A stretch of 64,000 nucleotides of DNA, from NCBI GenBank assembly GCA_048380335.1, contig DBFCCI010000024.1:1-64000 (forward strand). The letters are read 5' to 3'. Positions 1 to 8,606 of this stretch are shown one piece after another. The position numbers were made by a program, and so were the translations under genes. The stretch is from Lachnospira sp900551945 (GTDB lineage Bacteria; Bacillota; Clostridia; Lachnospirales; Lachnospiraceae). Each line of letters begins with the position of its first letter. Within the stretch, counting starts at the first letter, position 1. The notes beneath the pieces were generated by a model. It had not been told where the DNA came from. It searched no databases and saw only the letters and a list, made by a program, of their open reading frames with translations.

Positions 1-1029
1 ACCAGTAACATCAGTTGTTCTGAAGTAGAACTGTGGTCTGTAGTTGTTGAAGAATGGAGTATGACGTCCACCTTCGTCCTTTGTTAATACGTAAACCTGA
101 GCTGTAAACTTGTGGTGTGGTGTGATTGAACCTGGCTTACAGAGAACCTGTCCTCTCTGGATTTCGTCTCTCTGAACACCTCTAAGAAGAGCACCAATGT
201 TATCACCTGGCTGTGCTTCGTCAAGGAGCTTTCTGAACATTTCGATACCAGTTACAACTACCTTACGGATATCTTCATGGATACCAACGATTTCAACTTC
301 TTCATTAACATGGAGGATACCTCTTTCTACTCTACCAGTAGCAACAGTACCACGTCCTGTAATTGAGAATACGTCTTCTACAGGCATAAGGAATGGCTTA
401 TCTGTATCTCTTTCTGGATCTGGAACATATTCATCGATTGTGTGCATAAGTTCAAGAATCTTATCACCCCATTCGCTGTTTGGATCTTCAAGAGCCTTAA
501 GAGCTGAACCCTTGATGATTGGTGTATCATCGCCTGGGAAATCATATTCGTTAAGAAGTTCTCTGATTTCCATTTCTACTAATTCAAGAAGTTCTTCATC
601 ATCAACCATATCACACTTGTTCATGAATACAACGATGTAAGGAACACCTACCTGACGAGCAAGAAGGATATGTTCTCTTGTCTGAGCCATAACACCATCA
701 GTAGCAGCAACAACAAGGATACCAGCATCCATCTGAGCAGCACCAGTGATCATGTTCTTAACGTAATCGGCATGTCCTGGACAGTCAACGTGTGCATAGT
801 GTCTCTTTTCTGTTTCATATTCAACGTGAGCTGTAGAGATTGTGATACCTCTTTCTCTTTCTTCTGGAGCCTTATCGATATTTTCGAATGCAACTGCTTC
901 ACCAGTACCTAATCTTTCATGAAGAGTCTTTGTGATTGCAGCTGTTAATGTAGTCTTACCATGATCTACGTGTCCAATTGTACCAATGTTACAATGTGGT
1001 TTAGTTCTTTCAAATTTAGCCTTTGCCAT
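1..1029 (-). CDS. tuf: Elongation factor Tu (partial, 3' end outside window)
   Basis: GTPase that delivers aminoacyl-tRNA to the ribosomal A site. The frame is open from the window edge to an ATG at 1029 (343 codons of about 395), so the C-terminal end lies outside. The start MAKAKFERTKPHCNIGTIGH is the family N-terminus. GHVDHGKT (residues 19-26) is the P-loop, DCPGH the G3 switch and NKCD the G4 guanine site; domain 2 follows. A strong AAGGAGG ribosome site precedes the ATG. It is the last gene seen of the rpsL-rpsG-fusA-tuf series. A 194-bp gap after fusA contains an imperfect hairpin (about 1141-1178) that may set tuf expression apart from fusA. Confidence 0.98.
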   Translation of the reverse strand, partial: MAKAKFERTKPHCNIGTIGHVDHGKTTLTAAITKTLHERLGTGEAVAFENIDKAPEERERGITISTAHVEYETEKRHYAHVDCPGHADYVKNMITGAAQMDAGILVVAATDGVMAQTREHILLARQVGVPYIVVFMNKCDMVDDEELLELVEMEIRELLNEYDFPGDDTPIIKGSALKALEDPNSEWGDKILELMHTIDEYVPDPERDTDKPFLMPVEDVFSITGRGTVATGRVERGILHVNEEVEIVGIHEDIRKVVVTGIEMFRKLLDEAQPGDNIGALLRGVQRDEIQRGQVLCKPGSITPHHKFTAQVYVLTKDEGGRHTPFFNNYRPQFYFRTTDVTG

Positions 1030-1140
1030 TGTTTAAAATCCTCCTTAAAAAATCCTTAGATAGATAACCCAAAAGGGCTTCCATAGCTAACAATAATTAT
1101 ATTGCATTTTGAAATAATTTTCAACTATATTTTATATAAA

Positions 1141-1178
1141 TGCGTATTCAGCTCAACACTTGTCAAGCCAAATACACA
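1141..1178 (-). other. Hairpin between fusA and tuf
   Basis: On either strand the sequence folds as an 8-bp outer stem (positions 1141-1148 with 1171-1178, one G-U pair) and a 3-bp inner stem (1151-1153 with 1166-1168). No long T-run follows it on the minus strand, so it is a possible processing or attenuation site rather than a clear terminator. Confidence 0.35.
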
Positions 1179-1223
1179 TTTTATATGCTTTTTAATAAGA
1201 TATCAACTACTTATTTTAGATAA

Positions 1224-3386
1224 TTACTTACCCTTAGCAGCGATAACTTTATCTACAACAGACTTTGGAGCCTGTTCATACTTATCAAAGAACATAGAGT
1301 AGTTACCACGACCCTGTGTCTTAGAACGAAGGTCTGTAGCATATCCGAACATTTCTGAAAGTGGAACGAATGCTTTAATCATCTTACCACCACTGATATC
1401 TTCCATACCTTCAATACGACCTCTACGAGCATTGATATCACCGATAACATCACCCATGTATTCTTCTGGCATAGTAACTTCAACCTTCATGATTGGCTCA
1501 AGAAGAGCTGGAGCTGCCTTAGCCATAGCATCCTTAAATGCCATAGAACCAGCAATGTGGAATGCCATTTCTGATGAATCGACTTCATGATAAGAACCAT
1601 CATAAATGTCTGCTCTAAGTCCAAGAACTGGGAATCCAGCTAAGATACCTGAATTAGCAGCTTCTCTGATACCATCAGCAACTGAAGGAATGTATTCCTT
1701 AGGAATAGCACCACCTACTACTGAAGATTCGCAGAAAAGTACTGGAGGTTCGTTAATTAATACTGTGTTCTTTGTTTCAACATCAAACTTATCAACGTTA
1801 GCTTCAAGTGGAGAGAAACGTACTTTACAGTGACCATACTGACCACGTCCACCTGACTGCTTAGCATACTTACTGTCAATATCAACAGACTTAGTAAAGC
1901 ATTCTCTGTAAGCAACCTGAGGAGCACCTACGTTAGCCTCTACCTTAAATTCACGAAGAAGTCTATCAACGATGATATCAAGGTGAAGTTCACCCATACC
2001 AGCGATGATTGTCTGACCTGTTTCTGTATCTGTATGAGCACGGAATGTTGGGTCTTCTTCAGCAAGCTTTGCTAAAGCTTCACCCATCTTACCCTGGTCA
2101 TTCTTAGTCTTTGGCTCAATAGCAAGTTCAATAACTGGCTCTGGGAATTCCATAGACTCTAAGATAACAGGATGCTGTTCGTCACAGATAGTATCACCTG
2201 TAACTGTAACCTTAAGACCTACTGCAGCAGCAATATCTCCTGAGTAAACCTTATCTATTTCTTTTCTCTGGTTGGCGTGCATCTGAAGGATACGTCCAAC
2301 TCTTTCTTTCTTATTCTTATTAGCATTAAGTACATAAGAACCACCGTTTAATGTACCTGAGTAAACTCTAAAGAATGCTAACTTACCAACGAATGGGTCT
2401 GTCATAATCTTGAATGCAAGAGCTGAGAATGGCTCTTCATCAGATGACTTTCTTGTAACTTCGTTACCGTCTTCATCAACACCTGTGATATCTGGGATAT
2501 CTGTAGGAGCTGGCATATATTCGATAACTGCATCAAGAAGCTTCTGAACACCCTTGTTCTTGTAAGCTGTACCGCAAAGACAAGGAATAGCTGTACCTTC
2601 AATAGTACCCTTTCTTAAAGCTGCCTTTAACTCTGGAACGCTAATTTCTTCATCGTTAAAGAACTTTTCCATAAGGTCTTCATCAAGTTCAGCACACTGT
2701 TCAACGAGCTTGTCATGATATTCCTGAGCTTCGTCCTTTAAATCATCAGGAATTTCACCAACTGAAATATCATCTCCCTTATCTCCGTTGAAGACATAAG
2801 CCTTCATTTCAAATAAGTCGATAATACCCTTGAATTCATCTTCCTTACCGATAGGAATTTGTACAAGTACAGGATTCTTTCCAAGCTTAGTAATAAGCTG
2901 GTTGCATGAACCAAAGAAATCAGCACCCATTTTATCCATCTTGTTCATGAAAGCCATACGTGGTACGTTATATTTATCAGCCTGACGCCATACGTTTTCT
3001 GACTGTGGTTCAACACCGTTCTGTGCATCGAATACACCTACAGCGCCATCAAGTACTCTAAGTGAACGTTCAACTTCTACTGTGAAGTCAACGTGCCCTG
3101 GAGTATCAATAATGTTAATACGATATTCCGGCTGTGTCTTATCTGGCTTACCTTCTTTTTCAGGTGTCCAGTGACATGTTGTAGCAGCTGAAGTAATTGT
3201 GATACCTCTTTCCTGCTCTTGGGCCATCCAGTCCATAGTAGCAGTACCTTCATGTGTATCACCGATTTTGTGATTAACACCAGTATAATAGAGGATACGC
3301 TCTGTTAATGTTGTCTTACCAGCATCAATATGAGCCATGATACCAATATTTCTGGTTCTCTCCAATGGATATTCTCTTCCAGCCAT
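1224..3386 (-). CDS. fusA: Elongation factor G
   Basis: GTPase that drives tRNA-mRNA translocation on the ribosome and helps ribosome recycling. The 720-residue product is slightly longer than the common 690-700. It begins MAGREYPLERTRNIGIMAHI with the P-loop AHIDAGKTT at residues 18-26. DTPGHVDF and NKMDKMGA give G3 and G4, and the C-terminal domains contain GRGQYGHCKVRFSPLE and DISGGKMIKAFVPLSEMFGY, both EF-G signatures. A TAGGAGGG ribosome site lies upstream. It follows rpsG by about 21 bp, the classic str-operon arrangement, and is surely co-transcribed with it. No fusidic-acid interpretation is attempted. Confidence 0.98.
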   Translation of the reverse strand: MAGREYPLERTRNIGIMAHIDAGKTTLTERILYYTGVNHKIGDTHEGTATMDWMAQEQERGITITSAATTCHWTPEKEGKPDKTQPEYRINIIDTPGHVDFTVEVERSLRVLDGAVGVFDAQNGVEPQSENVWRQADKYNVPRMAFMNKMDKMGADFFGSCNQLITKLGKNPVLVQIPIGKEDEFKGIIDLFEMKAYVFNGDKGDDISVGEIPDDLKDEAQEYHDKLVEQCAELDEDLMEKFFNDEEISVPELKAALRKGTIEGTAIPCLCGTAYKNKGVQKLLDAVIEYMPAPTDIPDITGVDEDGNEVTRKSSDEEPFSALAFKIMTDPFVGKLAFFRVYSGTLNGGSYVLNANKNKKERVGRILQMHANQRKEIDKVYSGDIAAAVGLKVTVTGDTICDEQHPVILESMEFPEPVIELAIEPKTKNDQGKMGEALAKLAEEDPTFRAHTDTETGQTIIAGMGELHLDIIVDRLLREFKVEANVGAPQVAYRECFTKSVDIDSKYAKQSGGRGQYGHCKVRFSPLEANVDKFDVETKNTVLINEPPVLFCESSVVGGAIPKEYIPSVADGIREAANSGILAGFPVLGLRADIYDGSYHEVDSSEMAFHIAGSMAFKDAMAKAAPALLEPIMKVEVTMPEEYMGDVIGDINARRGRIEGMEDISGGKMIKAFVPLSEMFGYATDLRSKTQGRGNYSMFFDKYEQAPKSVVDKVIAAKGK

Positions 3387-3407
3387 TGATAAACCCTCCT
3401 AATTTTA

Positions 3408-3878
3408 TTAGAATCTGTAATGTGCAAACGCTTTGTTTGCTTCTGCCATCTTGTGCATGTCTTCCTTCTTCTTTACAGAAGCGCCTGTGTTGTTGGCAGC
3501 ATCAAGGATTTCATTTGCAAGTCTTTCTTCCATTGTCTTCTCTCCTCTTTTACGAGAATAAGAAGTCATCCAACGAAGTGCTAAAGCCTGTCTTCTATCT
3601 GGCTTAACTTCGATAGGTACCTGATATGTGGCACCACCAATACGTCTAGCCTTTACTTCAAGAACTGGCATAATATTATTCATAGCCTCTTCAAATACTT
3701 CGATAGCTGGTCTTTCTGTCTTAGCTGCAATTCTATCAAATGCACCATAAACAATCTTCTGTGCTACACCTCTCTTACCATCAAGCATAATGTTGTTGAT
3801 AAGCTTTGTAACTACCTTATTATTGTAAATAGGATCAGCTAATACATCTCTTTTTTGAGTATGTCCTTTACGTGGCAC
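3408..3878 (-). CDS. rpsG: 30S ribosomal protein S7 (GTG start)
   Basis: Primary 16S rRNA-binding protein that organises the head of the small subunit and contacts tRNA in the E site. I start it at the GTG at 3878, giving PRKGHTQKRDVLADPIYNNK as the N-terminus and 156 residues, the normal bacterial length. AAGGAGGG sits 5 bases before this GTG. An ATG 14 codons upstream would add MSTDELMTIKEGRT, which S7 does not have and which overlaps the ribosome site. The lone S7 domain is complete to AEANKAFAHYRF. Second gene of the rpsL-rpsG-fusA-tuf unit. Confidence 0.97.
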   Translation of the reverse strand: MPRKGHTQKRDVLADPIYNNKVVTKLINNIMLDGKRGVAQKIVYGAFDRIAAKTERPAIEVFEEAMNNIMPVLEVKARRIGGATYQVPIEVKPDRRQALALRWMTSYSRKRGEKTMEERLANEILDAANNTGASVKKKEDMHKMAEANKAFAHYRF

Positions 3879-4057
3879 GGTTCTTCCCTCCTTAATAGTC
3901 ATTAATTCATCGGTACTCACAAATAATTTGTGTTTCGTGCTCGGTCTATATTAAACCTGCAACCTTAGGATTAATCTAACTCCGGCACTATTCAAAATTA
4001 TGTGAATAAATGTGTCATCGCTAATTTGCGTTACACTTTATCTGCTTAAGCAGTTAA

Positions 4058-4477
4058 TTACTTTGCGTCCTTTGGTCTCTTAGCACCATACTTAGAACGA
4101 GCCTGTCTTCTCTTTGCTACACCTGCTGTATCAAGTGTACCTCTTACGATGTGATATCTTGTACCTGGTAAATCCTTTACTCTACCACCTCTGATAAGAA
4201 CAACGCTATGTTCCTGAAGATTATGACCTTCACCTGGAATGTATGATGTTACTTCAATACCGTTTGAAAGACGAACTCTGGCAATCTTTCTAAGAGCTGA
4301 GTTTGGCTTCTTAGGTGTTGCTGTCTTAACAGCTGTACATACACCTCTCTTCTGTGGTGCTGATACATCTGTAGCCTTCTTCTGAAGTGAGTTATATCCC
4401 TTCTGAAGAGCTGGAGCTGTAGACTTCTTTACTGTTGACTTTCTTCCCTGCTTTACTAACTGGTTAAATGTAGGCAT
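4058..4477 (-). CDS. rpsL: 30S ribosomal protein S12
   Basis: Decoding-centre protein that affects translational accuracy. 139 residues, about 15 longer than the E. coli protein but usual for Firmicutes because of the loop KKSTAPALQKGYNSLQKK near residue 17. The TPKKPNSALRK segment keeps the lysine whose mutation gives streptomycin resistance, and RGGRVKDLPG is intact, so the sequence is of sensitive type. GGGAGGTG lies just before the ATG. First gene of its unit; a well-formed vegetative promoter is at 4579-4607. Confidence 0.98.
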   Translation of the reverse strand: MPTFNQLVKQGRKSTVKKSTAPALQKGYNSLQKKATDVSAPQKRGVCTAVKTATPKKPNSALRKIARVRLSNGIEVTSYIPGEGHNLQEHSVVLIRGGRVKDLPGTRYHIVRGTLDTAGVAKRRQARSKYGAKRPKDAK

Positions 4478-4578
4478 TCCTTTTTCACCTCCCGGAATTA
4501 GAATATTAATCTGGTTGCACGCTCAGTAAATTCTGAACTTAGGTATGCGAAAATATTATTTAATTCACATACTCATCT

Positions 4579-4607
4579 ATTATATATGGTATAGTTTTTT
4601 ATGTCAA
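4579..4607 (-). promoter_or_regulatory. Vegetative promoter of the rpsL-rpsG-fusA-tuf unit
   Basis: On the minus strand TTGACA (4602-4607) is separated by exactly 17 bases from TATAAT (4579-4584). Both hexamers match consensus perfectly. Transcription would start near 4572, leaving a leader of about 95 bases before rpsL. It lies downstream of the rpoC terminator, so the str genes form their own unit. Confidence 0.85.
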
Positions 4608-4800
4608 GATATTTTGATTGTATTTTTTTGAAATATTTTGTCTATTTATTATAAAAATATATTTACAATACTTTTTTCTAATTACTTATATTCTATATAA
4701 TAATATTATCATCTATTTCAACCTCATTATTTCTAAATACAATTAGTTTTCCTACTTATTACCTTTAACATTATAAGTATGAAATTTATTTAATCATATT

Positions 4801-4844
4801 AAAAAAACTCACTACATATTGTTTTATTTACAATATATAGTGAG
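4801..4844 (-). terminator. Rho-independent terminator of rpoBC
   Basis: A 14-bp stem (4808-4821 with 4831-4844, one G-U pair) with a 9-base loop is followed on the minus strand by seven T residues (4801-4807). It lies about 55 bp after the rpoC stop. The remaining 4608-4800 and 4845-4899 are AT-rich with no gene that I can see. Confidence 0.85.
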
Positions 4845-4899
4845 CTTATTATATCTTAATTGTTTTTATTTTATTCAATACATGAATATTATTTAACAA

Positions 4900-7800
4900 T
4901 TATTCTTCTGTTATTCCTACTATCATATCATCGTCTTCTGAAAGATTGATTTCATCATCTTCTGAGAAATTAAGCATAGCATCTTGTTCTTGTTCAGATG
5001 TATTTTCATTTTCATCTTCAACAAACATAGTATCTGTATCAAGCTTAATATTCTGATAACGAGGCATACCTGTACCGGCTGGAATAAGCTTACCGATAAT
5101 AACATTTTCCTTAAGACCAATAAGTGGGTCAACCTTACCGTTAATAGCGGCATCAGTAAGAACCTTTGTTGTCTCCTGGAATGAAGCTGCTGAAAGGAAT
5201 GAGTTAGTTGCAAGGGAAGCCTTAGTAATACCAAGAATAATTGGTGTACCAGTTGCTGGCATCTTGCCTTCTTCTACAAGTCTTTCATTAACTTCTGTAA
5301 ATTCAATTGTATCTACCTGTGAACCTGGAAGGAATTCTGAATCCCCTGCTGACTCAATGATAATCTTCTTAAGCATCTGACGAACAATAAGCTCAATATG
5401 CTTATCATTGATTTCAACACCCTGTACACGATAAACTTTTTGAACTTCTCTTATCATGTAATCCTGAACAGCTCTTACACCAAGTATTCTTACGATATCA
5501 TGTGGATTTTCTGAACCCTCTGTGATTTCTTCACCAGTTGCAACAATTTGTCCTTCTTGAACCTTAACTCTTGTATCTCTTGATACTGGATAAGCCTTTG
5601 ACTCACCCTCATCGTTAGTAATAACGATATCTGTCTTCTTTTCTGTCTTAGCAAAGCTTACTGTACCACCGAACTCTGCAAGAACTGCAAGGGTCTTAGG
5701 CTTTCTAGCTTCAAAAAGTTCTTCTACTCTAGGAAGACCTTGTGTAATATTATCACCGGCAACACCACCTGTATGGAAAGTACGCATTGTAAGCTGTGTA
5801 CCTGGTTCACCGATAGACTGAGCTGCTATGATACCAACTGCTTCACCTACTTGAACTGTCTGACCTGTAGCAAGGTTAGAACCGTAACACTTAGCACATA
5901 CGCCGATATGTGAACGGCAAGTAAGGATTGTTCTTATCTTAACTCTTTCAACACCTGTTCCAACAATAGCCTTAGCTCTTGCTGGTGTAACAAGCTTGTT
6001 AGCTGCTACTAATATCTCACCAGTTGCTGGGTCAATAATATCTTCAGCAAGGAATCTACCTGTAATACGTTCTTCAAGTGGCTCAAGTACATCTGCCTTA
6101 GCATCACTATTAGCAGTAGCCTTATCATTAACAAAGTCTGATACATACATACCAGGAATTGCTCTACCAACACTACAATCATTCTCACGAATAATAAGGT
6201 CTTGTGAAACATCAACAAGACGTCTTGTAAGATAACCTGAATCGGCTGTTCTTAACGCTGTATCTGAAAGACCCTTTCTAGCACCATGAGCTGACATAAA
6301 GTATTCCAAAACGTCAAGACCCTCACGGAAGTTAGACTTAATAGGAAGTTCGATAGTATTACCTGATGTATCTGCCATAAGTCCTCGCATACCAGCAAGC
6401 TGTTTAATCTGCTGGTTAGAACCTCTCGCACCTGAGTCAGCCATCATGAAGATGTTATTGTATTTATCAAGACCTGCAAGAAGTGCATCCTTAAGTATTT
6501 CATCAGTTTCCTGCCATACTCGAATAACATTCTTATGTCTTTCTTCATCTGTTGAACGACCTCTATTATAGTTATTAGTAATCTGTTCAACTTTCTTTTC
6601 AGCATCTGAAATAAGTTTCTTCTTGATTGGTGGCACTGTCATTTCTGAAATAGAAACAGTCATGGCAGCTCTTGTTGAATACTTATAACCCATAGCCTTA
6701 ATATCATCAAGAACTTCTGCTGTCTTAGTTGTACCATGTGTATTAATAACGTGCTGTAAAATATCCTTAAGTTGTTTCTTACCAACGTGGAAATCTACTT
6801 CTGGTACAAATGTGTTATCTGGGTTAGTTCTATCTACATATCCTAAATCCTGTGGAAGAATTTCGTTGAAGATTAATCTTCCTAATGTAGACTCTGTATT
6901 ACCATATATTGTTTCACCATTAGCATCCTTCTTCGCAACACGAACAAGTATCTTAGAGTGAAGTGTGATTACACCATTTTCATAAGCTAAAAGTGCTTCG
7001 TTTATACTCTTAAAGAACTTACCTTCTCCCTTAGCACCAGGTCTTTCCTGTGTAAGATAGTAGATACCAAGTACCATATCCTGTGAAGGAACGGCAACAG
7101 GACCACCATCTGAAGGCTTAAGTAAGTTATTTGGTGAAAGAAGCATAAATCTACATTCTGCTTGAGCTTCAACTGAAAGTGGAAGATGGACAGCCATCTG
7201 GTCACCATCGAAATCGGCGTTGAACGCTGTACAAACAAGTGGATGAAGCTTGATAGCCTTACCTTCTACAAGGATTGGCTCGAATGCCTGAATACCAAGT
7301 CTGTGAAGTGTAGGAGCACGATTAAGCATAACTGGATGTTCTTTAATAACATCTTCAAGTACGTCCCAAACACAAGTTTCAAGGTGTTCTACACTCTTTT
7401 TAGCTTTCTTAATATTGTCTGCAAGACCACGTCTTACAAGTTCTCTCATAACAAATGGCTTGAAAAGTTCGATAGCCATTTCCTTTGGAAGACCACACTG
7501 ATAAATCTTAAGTTCTGGTCCAACTACGATAACTGAACGTCCAGAGTAGTCAACTCGCTTACCTAAAAGGTTCTGACGGAAACGTCCCTGCTTACCTTTA
7601 AGTAAATCAGAAAGTGACTTTAACGCTCTGTTACCAGGGCCTGTTACAGGACGACCATTTCTACGTCCATTATCAATAAGCGCATCAACAGCTTCCTGAA
7701 GCATTCTCTTTTCATTACGAACAATGATTTCAGGTGCGCCAAGCTCCATAAGACGAGCAAGACGGTTATTTCTATTGATAATTCTTCTATATAAATCATT

Positions 7801-8589
7801 CAAATCAGATGTTGCAAATCTACCACCATCAAGCTGTACCATAGGTCTTAAATCTGGTGGAATAACTGGAATTTCTGTAAGTATCATCCATTCAGGCTTT
7901 GTACCTGCTGTAAGGAATGCGTCCATAACTTCAATTCTCTTGATAAGTCTTGCAGCCTTCTGTGAAGTTGTTGTAGCAAGTTCTTCTTTAAGCTTTACAA
8001 GTTCAGCTTCAAGGTCAACATTTCTTAAAAGTTCAAGAATAGCTTCTGCACCCATTCCAACTCTGAATTCATCACCATACTGGTCATATAATTCTCTATA
8101 TTCCTGTTCTGATAATATCTTCTTAAATGGAATATCTGTTTCACCTGGGTCTATTACAATGTATGAAGCAAAGTATAATACTTTTTCAAGGTTCTTAGGG
8201 CCAATATCAAGTATTAAATCCATACGGCTAGGTATTCCCTTAAAGTACCATATATGTGATACAGGAGCTGCCAAATGAATGTGTCCCATACGGTCTCTAC
8301 GAACACTTGCCTTAGTTACTTCAACACCACACTTATCGCAGACAATACCCTTATCCTTAATCTTTTTGTACTTACCACAGTGACACTCCCAGTCCTTGCT
8401 AGGTCCAAAAATTCTTTCACAGAACAAGCCGTCTTTTTCCGGCTTTAATGTTCTGTAATTGATTGTTTCTGGTTTTGTAACCTCACCATGTGACCATTCT
8501 AAGATATTCTCTGGAGAAGCAAGTTTAATCTGAATCTTATCAAACTTCATTGATTTATTTGATAAATCTTTTTTTGATTCTTCTGCCAT
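4900..8589 (-). CDS. rpoC: DNA-directed RNA polymerase beta' subunit
   Basis: Largest catalytic subunit of RNA polymerase. The 1229-residue product starts MAEESKKDLSNKSMKFDKIQ and carries the N-terminal zinc site (CHCGKYKKIKDKGIVCDKCG), the absolutely conserved magnesium-binding NADFDGD in the active centre, and the second zinc site (CRSHIGVCAKCYGSN). The trigger-loop region is around GEAVGIIAAQSIGEPGTQLT. The C-terminus ends in an acidic tail of about 45 residues rich in D, E and N. It begins 17 bp after rpoB with an AAGGGAG ribosome site and is followed by the terminator at 4801-4844. Confidence 0.98.
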   Translation of the reverse strand: MAEESKKDLSNKSMKFDKIQIKLASPENILEWSHGEVTKPETINYRTLKPEKDGLFCERIFGPSKDWECHCGKYKKIKDKGIVCDKCGVEVTKASVRRDRMGHIHLAAPVSHIWYFKGIPSRMDLILDIGPKNLEKVLYFASYIVIDPGETDIPFKKILSEQEYRELYDQYGDEFRVGMGAEAILELLRNVDLEAELVKLKEELATTTSQKAARLIKRIEVMDAFLTAGTKPEWMILTEIPVIPPDLRPMVQLDGGRFATSDLNDLYRRIINRNNRLARLMELGAPEIIVRNEKRMLQEAVDALIDNGRRNGRPVTGPGNRALKSLSDLLKGKQGRFRQNLLGKRVDYSGRSVIVVGPELKIYQCGLPKEMAIELFKPFVMRELVRRGLADNIKKAKKSVEHLETCVWDVLEDVIKEHPVMLNRAPTLHRLGIQAFEPILVEGKAIKLHPLVCTAFNADFDGDQMAVHLPLSVEAQAECRFMLLSPNNLLKPSDGGPVAVPSQDMVLGIYYLTQERPGAKGEGKFFKSINEALLAYENGVITLHSKILVRVAKKDANGETIYGNTESTLGRLIFNEILPQDLGYVDRTNPDNTFVPEVDFHVGKKQLKDILQHVINTHGTTKTAEVLDDIKAMGYKYSTRAAMTVSISEMTVPPIKKKLISDAEKKVEQITNNYNRGRSTDEERHKNVIRVWQETDEILKDALLAGLDKYNNIFMMADSGARGSNQQIKQLAGMRGLMADTSGNTIELPIKSNFREGLDVLEYFMSAHGARKGLSDTALRTADSGYLTRRLVDVSQDLIIRENDCSVGRAIPGMYVSDFVNDKATANSDAKADVLEPLEERITGRFLAEDIIDPATGEILVAANKLVTPARAKAIVGTGVERVKIRTILTCRSHIGVCAKCYGSNLATGQTVQVGEAVGIIAAQSIGEPGTQLTMRTFHTGGVAGDNITQGLPRVEELFEARKPKTLAVLAEFGGTVSFAKTEKKTDIVITNDEGESKAYPVSRDTRVKVQEGQIVATGEEITEGSENPHDIVRILGVRAVQDYMIREVQKVYRVQGVEINDKHIELIVRQMLKKIIIESAGDSEFLPGSQVDTIEFTEVNERLVEEGKMPATGTPIILGITKASLATNSFLSAASFQETTKVLTDAAINGKVDPLIGLKENVIIGKLIPAGTGMPRYQNIKLDTDTMFVEDENENTSEQEQDAMLNFSEDDEINLSEDDDMIVGITEE

Positions 8590-8606
8590 TATAGTGCTCC
8601 CTTCTA

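Noticed and set aside
197..640. Long open frames on the plus strand opposite tuf, fusA, rpoC, rpoB, fliD and mbl
   Set aside because: They lie antisense to well-identified genes, lack ribosome sites and have serine/leucine-rich shadow composition.
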